A stretch of DNA of 6,370 nucleotides from Vulcanisaeta distributa. Its GTDB lineage: Archaea; Thermoproteota; Thermoprotei; Thermoproteales; Thermocladiaceae. Below, in pieces: positions 6,287 to 6,370 of the stretch; within the stretch, counting starts at the first letter, position 1; every line of letters begins with the position of its first letter. Under the pieces are notes generated by a model, which worked only from the letters and a program-made list of their open reading frames with translations, did not search any database and was not told the DNA's origin. The stretch is from assembly GCA_002506645.1 (NCBI GenBank), contig DAXY01000102.1, positions 555 through 6,924 of the forward strand, read 5' to 3'. Made by a program: the position numbers and the translations under genes.

Positions 6287-6309
6287 GCAGGGGCATGAAT
6301 AACCTAACC

Positions 6310-6370
6310 GCGGCCGTCGTCTAGGCTGGTCTAGGATGGCGGCCTTCCGAGCCGCAGAACCCGGGTTCAA
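6310..6370 (+). tRNA. tRNA-Gly, anticodon TCC, cut by the window end after position 58
   Basis: The sequence folds as a canonical tRNA: acceptor 5' strand GCGGCCG (6310-6316); T8 and C9; D stem GTCT with GGAT (6319-6322, 6334-6337) closing a loop that holds the invariant GG; G26; anticodon stem GCGGC with GCCGC (6339-6343, 6351-6355). The 7-base loop CTTCCGA has anticodon TCC at 6346-6348, which reads GGA and probably other GGN codons. A 5-base variable loop ends in C48, able to pair with G15, and the T arm starts CCGGGTTCAA. There is no intron at the usual 37/38 site. The 3' strand of the T stem and of the acceptor stem lie outside the window, so an interruption further on cannot be excluded. 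Confidence 0.93.

Noticed and set aside
1..6370. CRISPR arrays, insertion sequences, integrases, inteins or defence genes
   Set aside because: No spaced direct repeats, terminal inverted repeats or matching protein motifs were seen; RtcB and RfcS both lack inteins at their usual insertion sites visible here.
2856..6370. gatE, rtcB and tRNA-Gly as a functional tRNA-processing cluster
   Set aside because: They are transcribed from separate promoters, tRNA-Gly is not a GatDE substrate, and a thiolase lies between, so proximity alone does not support a joint system.

Overview
The window comes from a thermophilic archaeon, most likely a member of the Thermoproteales (Thermoproteota, former Crenarchaeota). 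The reasons are an archaeal-only gene set (RFC small subunit, archaeal-type S7, an intein-free RtcB, GatE), heavy use of AGG for arginine, and promoters whose TATA boxes sit 26-31 bp upstream of the start codon, so mRNAs are leaderless or nearly so. The Vulcanisaeta/Caldivirga/Thermocladium branch is a guess from overall feel and has not been demonstrated.

Layout: three genes run leftwards on the minus strand: the first 157 codons of a replication factor C small subunit (3' end outside the window), ribosomal protein S7, and the RNA ligase RtcB. A divergent 146-bp promoter region (2710-2855) separates rtcB from gatE, which runs rightwards and encodes the E subunit of the archaeal Glu-tRNA(Gln) amidotransferase. 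A 178-bp spacer follows, then a complete thiolase. A 213-bp spacer then carries an AT-rich perfect palindrome and a possible small structured RNA. The window ends inside a tRNA-Gly(TCC) gene, cut after mature position 58.

The genes serve information processing (clamp loading, ribosome assembly, tRNA splicing/RNA repair, tRNA-dependent glutamine formation) plus one CoA-metabolic enzyme. Every gene appears to have its own promoter, so the arrangement looks like a string of single transcription units and not an operon. Two reading frames extend upstream of the best-supported start: rtcB should begin at the ATG at 2709 and not at 2757, and gatE at the ATG at 2856 and not at the GTG at 2844.

I found no CRISPR array, insertion sequence, integrase, intein or defence gene. 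Nothing here looks like a large undescribed system. The items most worth a second look are the putative structured RNA at 6176-6235, the adjacent palindrome, and the tRNA-Gly(TCC) that is uninterrupted across the anticodon loop.
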